A stretch of 64,000 bases of DNA from Cheiracanthium punctorium (lineage: Eukaryota > Arthropoda > Arachnida > Araneae > Cheiracanthiidae): NCBI GenBank assembly GCA_038373885.1, contig JAWZYV010019498.1, positions 186,001 to 250,000 on the forward strand, written 5' to 3'. Both the position numbers and the translations under genes were made by a program. This document shows positions 36,369 through 47,285 of this stretch, one piece after another (position 1 is the first letter of the stretch; each line of letters begins with the position of its first letter). Below the pieces are notes generated by a model. It ran no database searches and was not told where the DNA came from. It saw only the letters and a program-made list of their open reading frames with translations.

Positions 36369-38200
36369 GAGAGTAGTAACAGAAGCAAATCACGCCCAAG
36401 GGCACGCCAAAGAAAGTGCGAAAACAAAGAGACGCCAGTAGACGTTAAATACATTTCTATATAATTATATTTGAATCCGCGACGCGCCAACTGGCAAAAG
36501 AGAAATAAATAGCTACCCTGAAAAAAACCACAGAAGTGGCGCGATACGAGAGTATTAACCTAAAACATAACAGCGCAATATACTACAAAAGTAACTATAG
36601 GCTTTTCCCATGCAAAGAGAAAAAACAAATAAAAATAAATGAAAACGGAAGATCGCTTTTAAGTAAGGCAGGTGAAAAAAATAAAACTCTACAGGCGAAG
36701 CGAAGAAAATCCGAATCGAGAGTGCAAAGAATAAATTTTGAACACAGATTAAATTTAGAAATAATTAATAATTAAGTAATTGATAATTAAAAATAGATAT
36801 GTGATGATCTGCATCACAAGGCGTACCACTGACCATACATAAAAACTTGCTGCCTCAATAAATTTGCCCTTTCATCGAATGATTGTCCTTCAGATTTATT
36901 TTCTGTCATCGCAAAAGCAAGTACATTTGGAAATTGAGTTTTTGAAAGGATATGGTAAAATAGTATCAGAATATTTTATAAGTGGAATTAAAATTCTTTT
37001 AGCCTGCAGTTTCAGTTCAAACTTCGCAGTCAATAGCATTACGAGGTATAAATTTAATACTTATTCTTGTTCCATTGGCTAATGCTTCCTTTGTATTTAA
37101 GTTTCTGATTAGTATAACGATGCAATTTACTTTCAATACTAACTTATGTGGTGGCAAACTATAGTACTTTTCGATTAGCCAGGGGCAAATCTCGCCAGCT
37201 TTTTTTCTGGGAAACGTTTAAAGACTACTTCTGAAGCATCGTAGTTCCCCCCAGAAAAACCGGAAATTTTAATCCGTAAACAAAATAGTATTTAGATACA
37301 GAATCCAATACACACAAAAATATCAATATACTAAAACGAAATTTGTATGCTTATTGGTTACGTAATGGGGAATTGAATTAAAATGTGAAATTAAATTAAA
37401 CATCCAAAATATAGAAAGAGGTAAACAGCTATGTACTGGAAATCGCTTTAGGTTTGAAAGCATTTGGCGAAGATCACAATTATTTGGCAATTTTTCACTT
37501 GCTCCCGACTAACAAGAAAAAAAAAAAAACTATTCACAGTAAAAGAATTTAAAAACTGTACTGGATAGTTATTGATTTCTTTGTCATCATAGCAAATTAT
37601 TTTATCGTAGCTACGGTGACATGTTTTCTATTCATCAGATATTCGATTAAATCAGAATTAATAAAAGTTCTATTATAGTTGACTTTAATATGCATAAGAG
37701 AGTATGTTTTCAGAAATATTTCCATACACTTTATTAATAATATTATTTTCATTCCCTATTAATTTCATATTAATTGCTGAAGTATTTCTTCAGCTTTAAA
37801 GCATGGAATTTACAACACTTCGCTCACTTATCGACCGTCTAAAAAATGTCGTCAAGTACATTGCTAAAGCACATTCCAGTCATTGGTGTTTCACCAAACT
37901 GGGGAATAATTCCACGTTTTGCAAATTTTGTTGTAATACTAAAACCCTATAGTACTGCTGAAACTTAGTGTTGTTTTTTCAAAATTCACAGAATAATGGA
38001 AAAATCGCCCACTTGGCGCGAAATATTGCGTGCTAAATTACTTCTCTAATTTTTAACATTGCACTAACATATTACAGAAAAGTTTTAACATTCGCACAGC
38101 CACCTCCATATGAACGTTAACTATGCCGAATTTCACGCTCATCCGTTAGCGCAATGTGCTGCAAAAGGAACACAAAGGTTTACGGTAGCGTATTTATATA
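36369..38200. other. Mostly AT-rich DNA, no firm feature
   Basis: A lysine-rich 79-codon frame at 36536-36775 has no recognised motif. The rest shows no coding or repeat structure that I can support. Confidence 0.4.
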
Positions 38201-38204
38201 TACA

Positions 38205-38545
38205 TAGCTTATTATTATTATTATTATTATATGAATGACTTTACACCACTGGGACTAATTTTGTTAAAAATACTTAGTTAAATCAAAAAGTATTTGTTTT
38301 TAGGAAAATGTCGGATGAAATTAAAAAGGAAAGCTTTTTGTGAAATTAACCGAAATTATTTGGTGATTCAACAAATACCGGTTAATTTATCAAATAATAC
38401 CCTTAGTTTCAGAAAAAGTTTTAATTTAATCAAACATTTTCTTAAAAACAAATTATTTTATTTATTTAGCTAAGTATTTTAAACAAAATTAGTTCCTGTG
38501 GTGTAAAGTCATTTATATATTAATAATAATTATTATTACTTTAAT
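38205..38545. mobile_element. Palindromic MITE, about 340 bp
   Basis: ATGAATGACTTTACACCACT in the left arm is matched in reverse complement on the right (AGTGG.GTAAAGTCATT-type). Both arms continue through ACTAATTTTGTT.AAA.TACTTAG. TTATTATTA runs border both ends. The two arms of about 130-150 bp leave a loop of only a few tens of bases. No coding capacity. Confidence 0.65.
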
Positions 38546-38580
38546 GGGTTGTTTACTGCCCTAGCGAACTAATTATGAAA

Positions 38581-39041
38581 CTAATTACAGTATTTTGGAA
38601 TCAATAAGGTGCTGTCCAGTTTTCGATATTTTGTCGTTGCCGATTCCACACCAAAAACGCGATGGCTTTGGTTCAAAGGTGGCATAGGGCTGGGCCGACG
38701 CCGTTGTCTTTTTAACCGACACCGATCCAAAACCACCCCGTACTTATGGCCCATAAACTCGGCGAGCGGACCTAAAAGTGTCGCAAACGGTGTCTCCTGA
38801 GCGATGTCGACCCGGTATATGCTGCATCGGCCTGCGGGTGTCGGCCCAAAACTTATCCGATAGGGCTGTGTTTGCTGGGTACTTAAAAGATTATCTTCTG
38901 TCACTGGGAAGGGGAAAGGGTGTGTAGTGTCGCTGACAATGCTTAAAATGTCAAATAATTTTATTATTGCATAGTTTCTAATAAAGGAAACATTGAAGTG
39001 ACAACATTAGATAACTTAAGAATAAAGAAAATAACTATTAT
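38581..39041. other. GC-rich repeat-like patch, no assigned gene
   Basis: 38640-38880 is rich in GC with repeated CCGA/TCGG motifs and ends in TGTGTTTGCTGGGTA. A 107-codon minus-strand frame (38904-38581) crosses it, but its sequence follows the repeat motifs and has no recognisable domain. It is more likely a repeat fragment than a gene. Confidence 0.35.
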
Positions 39042-39259
39042 TCCGGGAGCCAGCTGCCAATTTGGGGTCATCATCGCAAAAAATCTGAGATTTTTTACTT
39101 TGGTTCATTTTATATTGTAAGTAAAGAAAATGAACGTCAGCTGACAGAGTAGCGGTGGGTGTAGCCACCCCGGTCGCCCAAACATGTAAAATAATTAAAA
39201 AATAATAATTATAATAAAAAATTTGATAATTTGTACATGTGTTTATCACGTAACATGTG

Positions 39260-40449
39260 TCCCAGTAAAAACCCGATATCAGTCAAAACCCGAATTAACT
39301 AGAGAAAATGCGTTCTAACTGAGAGCGTTAGGCAAAACCCGAATTAACTAGGCAAAACGCGTTCTGATTGACAGCGTTAGCATATTTTCCAGAGGGGCCC
39401 CTAAAGCGATGGCCGGACCCACTGATATTTTTTGGGGTCTCGCAGATGACCAGAGTTAGCATATTTTCGAGGCGGTTCCTACAGCGTCGGCCGGACGCAG
39501 TGATGTCTTTTGGGGTATCGCAAAGGTCCAGCGTTAGCATATTTTCGAGGGGGCCTCCTGAAGCGATGGCCGGACCCACTGATGTTTTTTTGGGTCTCGC
39601 AGAGGACCAGCGTTAGCATATTTTCGAGGGCGCCCCCTTACAGCGGTGGCTGGACCCGCTGATGTTTTTGGGGGTCTCGGAAAGGGCCAACGCTAGCATA
39701 GTTTCGAGGGGGCCCCCTGAAGCAATGGCTGGAACCACTAATATTTTTTATGGGTCTCGCAAAGGGCTAGCGTTAGCATATTTTCGAGGGGCCTCCTGAA
39801 GCGATGGCCGGACTCACTGATTTTTTTGGGTCTCGCAGAGGACCATCGTTAGCATATTTTCGAGGGCGCCCCCTACAGCGGTGGCCGGACCCGCTGATGT
39901 TTTTTGGGGTTTCGGAAAGGGCCAGCGTTAGCATATTTTCGAGGGCGCCCCCTACAGCGGTGGCCGCACCCGCTGATGTTTTTTGGGGTCTCGCAAAGGG
40001 CCAGCGTTAGCATATTTTCGAGGGGGCCCCCTGAAGCGGTGGCCGGACCCACTGATGTTTTTTTGGGTCTCGCAAAGGGCCAGCGGTAGCATATTTTCGA
40101 GGGGGACCCTGAAGCAATAGCCGGACGCACTGATGTTTCTTTGGGTCTCGCGGAGGGCCAGTGTTAGCATATTTTCGAGGGGGCCCCACTGAAGCGATGG
40201 CCGGACCAACTGATGTTCTTTTGGGTCTCGCAAAGGGCCAGAGTTAGCATATTTTCGATGGGGGTGCAAGATAAAATTTTTAGTGCATGCAGCATTAAAT
40301 TCCGGAATTCACTTGGGAAAACGGGTTTTCCCGAGCGCTGTCAGTCAGAACGCGTTTTGCCTAGTTAATTCGGGTTTTGCCTGAAGCTCTCAGTTAGAAC
40401 CCGTTTACCCTAGTTAATTCGGGTTTTGACTGATTTCGGGTTTTAACGG
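39260..40449. mobile_element. Satellite-cored inverted-repeat element inserted in the left arm
   Basis: About 120 bp at each end is inverted. Left: AAAACCCGATATCAGTCAAA and ACCCGAATTAACTAGGCAAA. Right: the same motifs in reverse complement, ending CGGGTTTTAACG. GTAACATGT (39251-39259) and GTAACATAT (40450-40458) flank it as a likely imperfect 9-bp target duplication, although the exact border can be shifted by a few bases. A 9-bp duplication with long inverted ends would suit a Mutator-like derivative, but no transposase is present. The core is the 79-bp tandem array. Confidence 0.65.
39376..40260. repeat. 79-bp tandem satellite, 12 anchors
   Basis: The motif (G)TTAGCATATTTTCGAGG recurs at about 39376, 39455, 39533, 39612, 39691, 39772, 39848, 39927, 40006, 40085, 40163 and 40243, a spacing of 76-81 bp. 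Each unit also has GATGGCCGGACCCACTGATG and GGTCTCGCAAAGGGCC blocks. Units differ by point changes and short indels. Frames running through the array on both strands are repeat artefacts, not genes. Confidence 0.95.
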
Positions 40450-40914
40450 TAACATATACAAATGAAAACAAATATAGTCAGCTGACTTTATACCGGTGGA
40501 TTATACGTCAGCTACCGATGATGATCTGCATTCGGCTATATAGCGGAGGATCGTACGTCAACATGTAAAGAATATCGGTTAAGTAAAAAAATAATAAAAA
40601 AGCTGAAATTTGGTTTGGGGCAGTTAACTTTATCAGTTTTATGAAAAAAATAGTCCGCTGAGTGTTTCGTGGTGGAAAAGTCCTCAGCTGGCGATTGAAA
40701 GTTATAGCGTCTAGCTACACGTACAGGCACTTGATGTATTTCACTTGCATCAGCTGATAATTTTACAACGCGAAAAATTCAGCGAACAACGTCTTTCAGG
40801 TAACTTGTGTTCAACAGATGAGCAAAAAATAAATTACACATAACTTGAGGTACGAAATTTTCGTTTTTACGAAATAAATTCGAATTTAAGCGAAATTTTC
40901 TTCGATGTTTACAT

Positions 40915-41820
40915 ATAGGGGAAGATGGCCCAAAATGATTCTCTTAAGGGGAAAACTTGCACTAAATAACATAAATGTTAAATAAACTTTGACCCTTTGC
41001 CACAATATTTTGCATCATAAACATATTTTAATAATACTTTAAGCTCCAATTGAGTAACGAAAAAAATAAAAATAATAATAGAAGAGTGCAAAGGATCAGT
41101 TTATCCTCACCCACGGTCACAATGATCCTTTCATTAGAAAATTATTGCAAATTGTTTTTTATCGGTAGGATAAATGAATCAGAAGCAATTATGACTATAC
41201 ATAATGAAATAAAATAAGTTTTACAATCATTAGTATGCATAATTTATTTTATGAAAATTTTAAAATAAAAAAGTGTCACAAACAAGAAATGGAATATTTC
41301 AAAATTATAATTAAAAAATGGTGGCTTACAATAAACACAGAAATGAATTAAATAATTTAATGGGGAGTCATGCATTTTGAGAACGTTTGAAGGGCTGCCA
41401 TGATGACTAGGGCCCGGTACTGGAGTTTCTTCAGTCAATGGATCATTTTACCCGGCAGTATGGCTGCCCACTTTAGTTCATAATACTGGAACTTGCCGAG
41501 AAACATAAACTAAATAAGTGCAATTCACATCTAAAAACATACTCTGTTCAGTCAACCAAGTCATATTTCTGTAAATATTGTATTTCTAAATAAAAAAGAA
41601 AGTTAGTGCTTACCTCGTAATAGGTATGATAAAACCCAGTTTTTGAAGAATTGTATACAGACACGTAATACACCGATCGCTTAAATATCGCCATTCCTTC
41701 TTTTTGTTTTGGCGCAACTAGCTTAAGTGCTATCCGATAGGTAGCGCTATCTGTATCTAAGAAAACATATGTGGATCATTTTGCCTGCTAGGATTATTTT
41801 GGGCCACATTCACCTATATT
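40915..41820. mobile_element. Inverted-repeat element in the core of the 3.7-kb element
   Basis: ATAGGGGAAGATGGCCCAAA at the left is matched in reverse complement by ATAGGTGAATGTGGCCCAAA at the right, both continuing with AAT.AT.CT. An internal GGATCATTTTACCCGGC motif is related to the ends. Two minus-strand pieces could be relics of a gene. One is an ATG-started 28-codon stretch followed by GTAAGC (about 41697-41614). The other contains EETPVPGPSHHGS (about 41438-41340), reminiscent of proline-rich transposase tails. Neither is identifiable. Confidence 0.5.
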
Positions 41821-42748
41821 TTTCTCATTGTTATGTATTTTTATTATATAATTGAGAGTAAAAAAAAGATTTAAGTATCTTCAGCCGATTCATAGACGCA
41901 CTGTGAGACGCACCATTTAACATTAAAAAGTGATAGATATCAGAAACCAAGAAAGCTGAAGCTTTGTAAAGGAGTTCTTTACAAAGGTTACCCGAAAGAA
42001 GCTCTCCGCTGAATTTTCTGAGGTGTAAATGTGATCAGCTGATGCAGTGAAATACTCGTACATCAGGCGCCTGTGCTCATAGCAATACGCTGTAACTTTC
42101 AATCGTCAGGTGACCACTTTTCCACCACCGAAAACTCAGCTTACTATTTTCCCCCCCAAAACTGGTAAAGTTAACTATCACTTCACCAAATTTCAGCTTT
42201 TTTATTACTCGGCAACCTATGTAGTAATCCATTCTCAAATTACGATCAATACTCGACAACCTATGTTGTAATGCATTGTCAAATTACGGTCAAATCTCGA
42301 TAACTTATGAATATCTGACGCAATCAAATTACGGTCAAAGCTCGATAACTTATGGGTACTGTGATTTTACGGGCGCACGTAGTTGGACGAGATTCTCTTG
42401 GAATTTTTTGCTTCCGAGAATTGCCCGTAATTTAACAGTATTTTTTTTCACAGTGAATGCAGATGATCGTCGGCAGCTGACGTATAATCCACCGCTATAA
42501 AGCCAGCTGACTATTTTTTTTTTTTCATTTGTAATCAGCATGACAAACACATGTACAAAGTTTCAAATTTTTTATTATAATTATTATTTTTTAATTATTT
42601 TACATGTTTGGGTGGCAGGAGCGCTGCATGCACCCACCGCAAATGCGCCAGCTGACGTTCACTTCTGTTATATGTATAACTAAATGAACTGTAAGACGAG
42701 ATTTCAGATTTTTTGTTATTGGTCCTCAAAAATGCCAGATATCTCCCG

Positions 42749-42752
<4 letters not shown>

Positions 42753-42795
<43 letters not shown>
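42753..42795. repeat. TA microsatellite
   Basis: A TA dinucleotide tract lies directly against the right end of the long-inverted-repeat element. Confidence 0.9.
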
Positions 42796-42796
<1 letters not shown>

Positions 42797-42904
42797 TTTT
42801 CACTTTTATGTGCGATATATGCCGCAAGGAATTTAAATTTACAATTATTGTAAATATTACACAACGAAATATAGATAGTTCAAAGTTCCAAACGATGACA
42901 CATA

Positions 42905-43255
42905 TATTTACTGAGCTTCTAAATTGCACAGTAACTGTACAGGTCTCTTTATTGTCGCTGAATCTGTTTTTACAGCACAAGATCTAATCTTACCGTCTCT
43001 GACAGGAAAAGTTCGCAAAACATTACAAAGTTTCCAGATATCCAAGGTTTTTCTAAGAAAGATTTTGACAGAAAGGATCAGTCTCGTAAAACCCGCTCCA
43101 CCAAGCAGCTTTTTCAACAATATAATTCCACTTGATACCATGAGATTCATAGAAATTCTTGACTTTTGGATGAATAATAATTTGCAATATGACTTTCAAT
43201 TCCAATTCAGCATCGTGAAATGTTTTCACGATGCGCATTTCACGATGCGACATTC
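42905..43255 (-). pseudogene. BEL/Pao integrase remnant, internally deleted
   Basis: On the minus strand the upstream part contains HPKVKNFYESHGIKWNYIVE and WWSGFYE motifs, typical of the second half of the Pao integrase catalytic core. A frame change leads into a KISLRKTL-like motif. The downstream part has RDGKIRSC and KRPVQLL, which is the conserved end of the integrase region in Pao elements. The segment between them that normally separates these blocks is missing. No LTR was recognised. This is an isolated fossil fragment, unrelated in position to the element at 59-64 kb. Confidence 0.8.
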
Positions 43256-43281
43256 ATCGTGAAATGTTTTCACGATGCGCA
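43204..43281. repeat. Short nested palindromes ATCGTGAAATGTTTTCACGAT
   Basis: The palindromic unit TCGTGAAATGTTTTCACGAT followed by GCGCA occurs twice (about 43213 and 43257). An inverted-half TTTCACGATGCG lies between them. The tract overlaps the 5' edge of the Pao integrase remnant. Confidence 0.8.
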
Positions 43282-44538
43282 AAAAATAGTCGAATACAAT
43301 CCTATTTTGGATATAAAACGACGAAACACTAAAAGAAGTTTTTCTGAGCTTAAATCACTTACTAACTGTAAGTGAACTGTAAGTGATACATATAAATTGT
43401 AAGATCTAGGCTCAAATCAAGGAATATAATGAAATCTTTTAATTCAAAACCACAGTTTAGATTGAACGTTAATTATATCATATATTTATTATATATTAGT
43501 ACATTAGGTTTATTTTTTATCAAATACTTGCATTGGTTTTCTGTTTATTTGTTCCCTTTAGCATATCAACTTAATCAAATATGCAAAAATCATTCAAAAC
43601 AGTTTTATTATTTGGAGCACCTACAAAAAATACTCCTACCGCCTCTAGTTTTCATACAGATATTTTTCCAACGTTCCAGAAACGTTTATACTTTATTAGA
43701 GTACTCTTCCAAATTTATAAAAAAAAAGATTTATGTTACCATTTTTAATACATTTTTGTGAAATTGTCAATTTTTAACTATTTTTCGTTGGTGCTTGCGG
43801 CACAGGAAGATATGAATGGAATTAAATAAAAATATATGTATGAACTAATATACTGAAGTCACAGCTTCATCACTCTGAAATTTCGAATATTATTATTTTT
43901 CTTAAAATATCAATTTTAAATTATATTTCAGAAACTTGGAGCACCTCAAGATGTAGAAGATTTCAATAAAAAATTGATATGTAAAGTAAAATACTCAAAG
44001 CGCAACTTTTCCACCCTAGGCCAAAATTGATTTCGAAAAAATGTTTTTCCTATACTCTTTGATCCACCCTAATATATATTAATGACTATGTAATTTTCTC
44101 TCTCACGCCCTTTATAGAAAATTGTCAGAAAAATGTGTCCCAAAAATGTGACATAAAAGTAAGAATAAATTGTTGAGTATTGAATTATTTATTTTTTTAT
44201 TGTGCAATGTCTTCTCCTCCTGAATTCTGTATCCCTCAATAAACATTTATCTACTTAACTGTAACTCTGCTCGCGCACGCATTCTTTTTACTTCTTCCAT
44301 AATTTTTCTTCTTGATGTTACCTTGTTATGTGATGTGCCTGTTTCTTCCGTTCTAATTTAATGAAGCAAATTTTCTGTTAAAATCCCACGATTACTATGT
44401 TCGTGTCATAACTCTGCTAACATTTCTAAAAGGTTATGGACACCACATGGATTAATTTACTTATATGCTGATTTTTAACGTTCGTTTCAAAACTACATCA
44501 TTCATCCTCAAAATGGCTACTGGAACTTGTCGAATTGA
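43282..44538. other. AT-rich DNA, no firm feature
   Basis: A 110-codon plus-strand frame at 43429-43761 is AT-rich and hydrophobic, with no recognised motif; I treat it as chance. No repeat border was found. Confidence 0.4.
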
Positions 44539-44892
44539 AACGCTGAATATCATAAAATTAAGGATGCATCAAGAATAACTTGTAAAAGGTGTAAACGCAT
44601 CGGGCACTGGGATAGTGAATGTGAAAGTGGAAAAAAGAATAATTTTAAACATAAGCCTAACAGCCTGGGATTCTTATCCACTCTGGATGATTGGCCAATA
44701 GGGTTACCAGGCGAAATACAGATACCGTACTCACCTAAAGCTCTCTCAACAATATCGAATAACGAAAAGCACAATTTTTGGTGTGTTAAGATAGATACTA
44801 AAAATTATAAGCTACTTCAGTTGTCATCGGCCCACGTTTGCAATTGCAAGGAAAGAACAGGAAACCCCCCCTACTTCCAGTCGATGAAATAA
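44539..44892 (+). pseudogene. Open frame with a CCHC zinc knuckle
   Basis: An open stretch of 117 codons follows an in-frame TGA (44536-44538) and ends at TAA (44890-44892). It contains CKRCKRIGHWDSEC, a complete C-x2-C-x4-H-x4-C zinc knuckle (Cys codons 44581 and 44590, His 44605, Cys 44620). This is followed by a lysine/asparagine-rich linker and a segment with LSTLDDWPIGLPGEIQIPY. There is no ATG near the start. A CCHC knuckle fits a retroelement gag-type or nucleic-acid-binding protein. It could be a fossil fragment or an exon; the minus-strand frame in the same place is its shadow. Confidence 0.45.
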
Positions 44893-45027
44893 ATGTAAAG
44901 GAATAATAAAGAAAAAGGGGTGAGAAATAAAATGACATAGTCAATATCGTTTTAATATAGCAATAATGAAACTAAAAAATTAGGGGGGTTCAGGGGGTCT
45001 CACCCCGAGGAGGCTCGAACAGCCGAG

Positions 45028-45080
<53 letters not shown>

Positions 45081-45713
45081 TAAATAACAACAGTATACCA
45101 TTAAATTTGTATGACGAGGGTTTCGTGAGAAAATTCGAACTATCTTAAGGATGCCGCGACTCGGATAGGTTTGGGAGCCCCTGTGTTATTACAACACCCG
45201 GTTTTCACATCACCGTGCTTTTCAAGACGGTATTTTAAAGTCCCCATTTTTTACATATGAAACACTCTCAAAATATTTTACAAATCACAACCCTTACATT
45301 CAGCAATATTCAATTTTATTTTGTTTGTTGTTACAACTTTAGCATAAAGCTTTTGAAACAGAAGATTGTTTTAACGTATTATTTTGCATTAAACTTAAAA
45401 ATTATTAAAATATACATCCTTAACATTTAGTAGTTTCTCAAAATCCCTTGTCCCTCTGCATAAATTAAAAAGACAAGCACTGATAAAGTTAGAAAAAAAA
45501 TATTTAAACTTGAGAAATGTGTTTAGTGCATAACTTTTTAAACAGGTACTAAAAGTATGAAATAATTTCTCCTAGCCGCCATACAGATTCATAACTTCAC
45601 ACAGATTGTCCTGAAAGTTTGGGGTCATAAATTATAAAAAGTTACCATTGCAAATTTTTAGAACAATCCGTGTACAGTTAATTGGGATATTGAAAAATAT
45701 ATGAATTTATTAC
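44893..45713. other. Intronic or intergenic DNA with a TA microsatellite
   Basis: A TA tract lies at about 45030-45085, flanked by short GC-richer pieces (GGGGGTCTCACCCCGAGG and GCCGCGACTCGGATAGG). I see no gene. Confidence 0.5.
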
Positions 45714-45862
45714 CTTTCTGTGACCTTTCCAATCGTTCACAAAGACTGGTTTCAAACCGGGTAAATCGGACGGCGCACGTGGGCGCTCCCTCGTTTCTTC
45801 TTTAATTTCCGTTACATGGCACATCCCATTCTTTTTTTTCAAGTCATAATGCTCAGCTTTTT
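45714..45862 (-). CDS. Unrecognised host gene, exon (fifth of five found)
   Basis: The acceptor is TTCTTACTCTAG and the donor AGAAAG|GTAATA. The 149-nt exon enters with two bases that complete a Glu codon from the previous exon and leaves in phase 0. It encodes about 50 residues, including KAEHYDLKKKNGMCHV, EETRERPRAPSDLPGLKP and VFVNDWKGHRK. It is basic and proline-containing and has no domain that I recognise. A next exon would start in phase 0; the candidate at 33726-33534 is compatible, but others could lie between. Confidence 0.7.
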
Positions 45863-46009
45863 CTAGAGTAAGAAAGGAAATTTAGATACACAGTTGCTGT
45901 AATATTCGAACAAATTTGGCAGAATATTAACAATTTTAGTAAAATATTACAGCAAACAATATTTCAGGTTATACAGATACCTGTTCAAACGATAGCTTTT
46001 TAACACTTT

Positions 46010-46255
46010 CACACAAGGTGGAAAAGTGTATATGAGATTTCGGTTTATCTGTCTGTCTGTCCGTCCGTGCTCTAACTCGCATAAATATGCATCGACTTCT
46101 AAGAAATTTATTTATGTTCCTAGCGGCCCTTCGGCAACCAGTTGGTTCGCCATCTTAATAAATCTTGTTCGGAGAGGATCCTGTTCCTCACTGGCTTCCT
46201 TGGCACTGAAATCTCTCAGATTCTGAATGGTATTTAAAATTAAGATGGTTATAAA
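46010..46255 (+). repeat. Dispersed repeat copy with TCTGTCTGTCCG motif
   Basis: It carries CTGTCTGTCTGTCCGTCCG, a CTAACTCGCATAAATATGCATCGA block and TATTTATGTTCCTAG. It is the same family as 29770-30140 (opposite strand) and 48520-49150. It lies in the intron between exons 49377-49241 and 45862-45714. Confidence 0.5.
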
Positions 46256-46398
46256 CAGGAGCGGCCCTACGGTAAGTGTGGCCCCCTGCTAATGCAAAAA
46301 AGACGCCCCTTTTCATTATTTACTTAGGTTTTGAGTTCGAAATGACGCCCCTTCGAAGCCGGCGTCCAGATGCGATGCTTACCATGTCGGCCGCCCTG
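46256..46398. mobile_element. hAT-type MITE, 143 bp, intronic
   Basis: The ends are CAGGAGCGGCCCTACGGTAA and, reverse-complemented, CAGGGCGGCCGACATGGTAA. They are flanked by GTTATAAA (46248-46255) and GTTACAAA (46399-46406), an 8-bp duplication with one mismatch. It contains a repeated GACGCCCCTT motif. No coding capacity. Confidence 0.8.
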
Positions 46399-46406
46399 GT
46401 TACAAA

Positions 46407-47249
46407 AATAAGATGGTTAAATGATAAAAACCTACAAAAGGAAAAATTATCTTATCTATATTTTAATTAAAAAATAACCTGACAAATAATCTAAACAACA
46501 AAAAAGAAAAATGTATTCTTTCATTTTTACTTCAAGTGTCTGAATCATTTAAAAAACTTGCCAAATGTGGCAACCTAGATATGCTTAATCTGCACTCTTT
46601 CTTGCTTCATCTTCACTTGCGGGGTTACAATTGCGAAATGGCGGAGAGCAAAAATTAGCCTTTTGCGACACGTTTTTTATCGATATCTCCTAAAATAATT
46701 CGAATATCGAAAAAAATCGCTCCGAGGTATGTCGGGACTTGTCCTTGAGAATTTCCATACAAAATTTGGTAGGTCTACGATCACCCGTCTCGGAGCTACG
46801 CGAGACACAGGCAAACAAACAAACTAATTAACTAACTAACATTTTACAGTTCGTTTTATTTATATGAATTCTTATCTACAGTACCATGCATCCTATTGGA
46901 AATGATCTATGTACCACTTATTGTTTTTCTACAGGAGCATTCAAAATATTCCCAAAACACTGCGCTCTATGGGACGTTAATCTTTAAAGCTTATCATCCA
47001 ACTAGTATATAGTTGCACTGATCCCTGTCTTCAAGATAAAACTTTTTCCGCCATTATAACAAAAAGATAACAAAGTCAAGGACAAAAAGCCTAATAACTT
47101 CTACACCATTTGTACGATCCGCTTGAAAATTTTCATAATTATGTATAAAAATATGGAAAACAATCTGCGCCACTTTAAAATCTGAAAATCCATCTTTCCC
47201 TCATTTTAAAGCGATTTTTCGCTATTTTCAGCACCATTTCATTTCCAAG

Positions 47250-47285
<36 letters not shown>

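Larger units (their letters stand above)
39042..42751. mobile_element. Long-inverted-repeat element, 3.7 kb, with nested insertions
   Basis: The left end TCCGGGAGCCAGCTG is matched by TCCGGGAGATATCTG in reverse complement at the right. The arms match over several hundred bases: the ACATGTAAAATAATTAAAAA block, TGGATTATACGTCAGCT, AAAAAAGCTGAAATTTGG, GATTGAAAGTTA, CATCAGCTGAT and AAAATTCAGCG. The left arm (39042-about 40815) is split by the satellite-bearing element at 39260-40449. The right arm (about 41980-42751) carries an extra block of about 230 bp (42220-42460). The core holds a further inverted-repeat element. There is no recognisable transposase, so the class is unknown. Confidence 0.7.

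Noticed and set aside
38581..38904. A 107-codon minus-strand gene
   Set aside because: The patch consists of repeated CCGA/TCGG motifs ending in TTTGCTGGGTA, and has no start context, splice sites or domain. It is more likely repeat DNA.
39328..40269. Many overlapping frames of 60-105 codons on both strands
   Set aside because: They run through the 79-bp tandem satellite and translate its repeats; the same peptide repeats every unit in several frames.
43429..43761. A 110-codon hydrophobic protein
   Set aside because: AT-rich, F/I/L/Y-rich composition as expected from random AT-rich DNA; no motif, no neighbours and no splice context.
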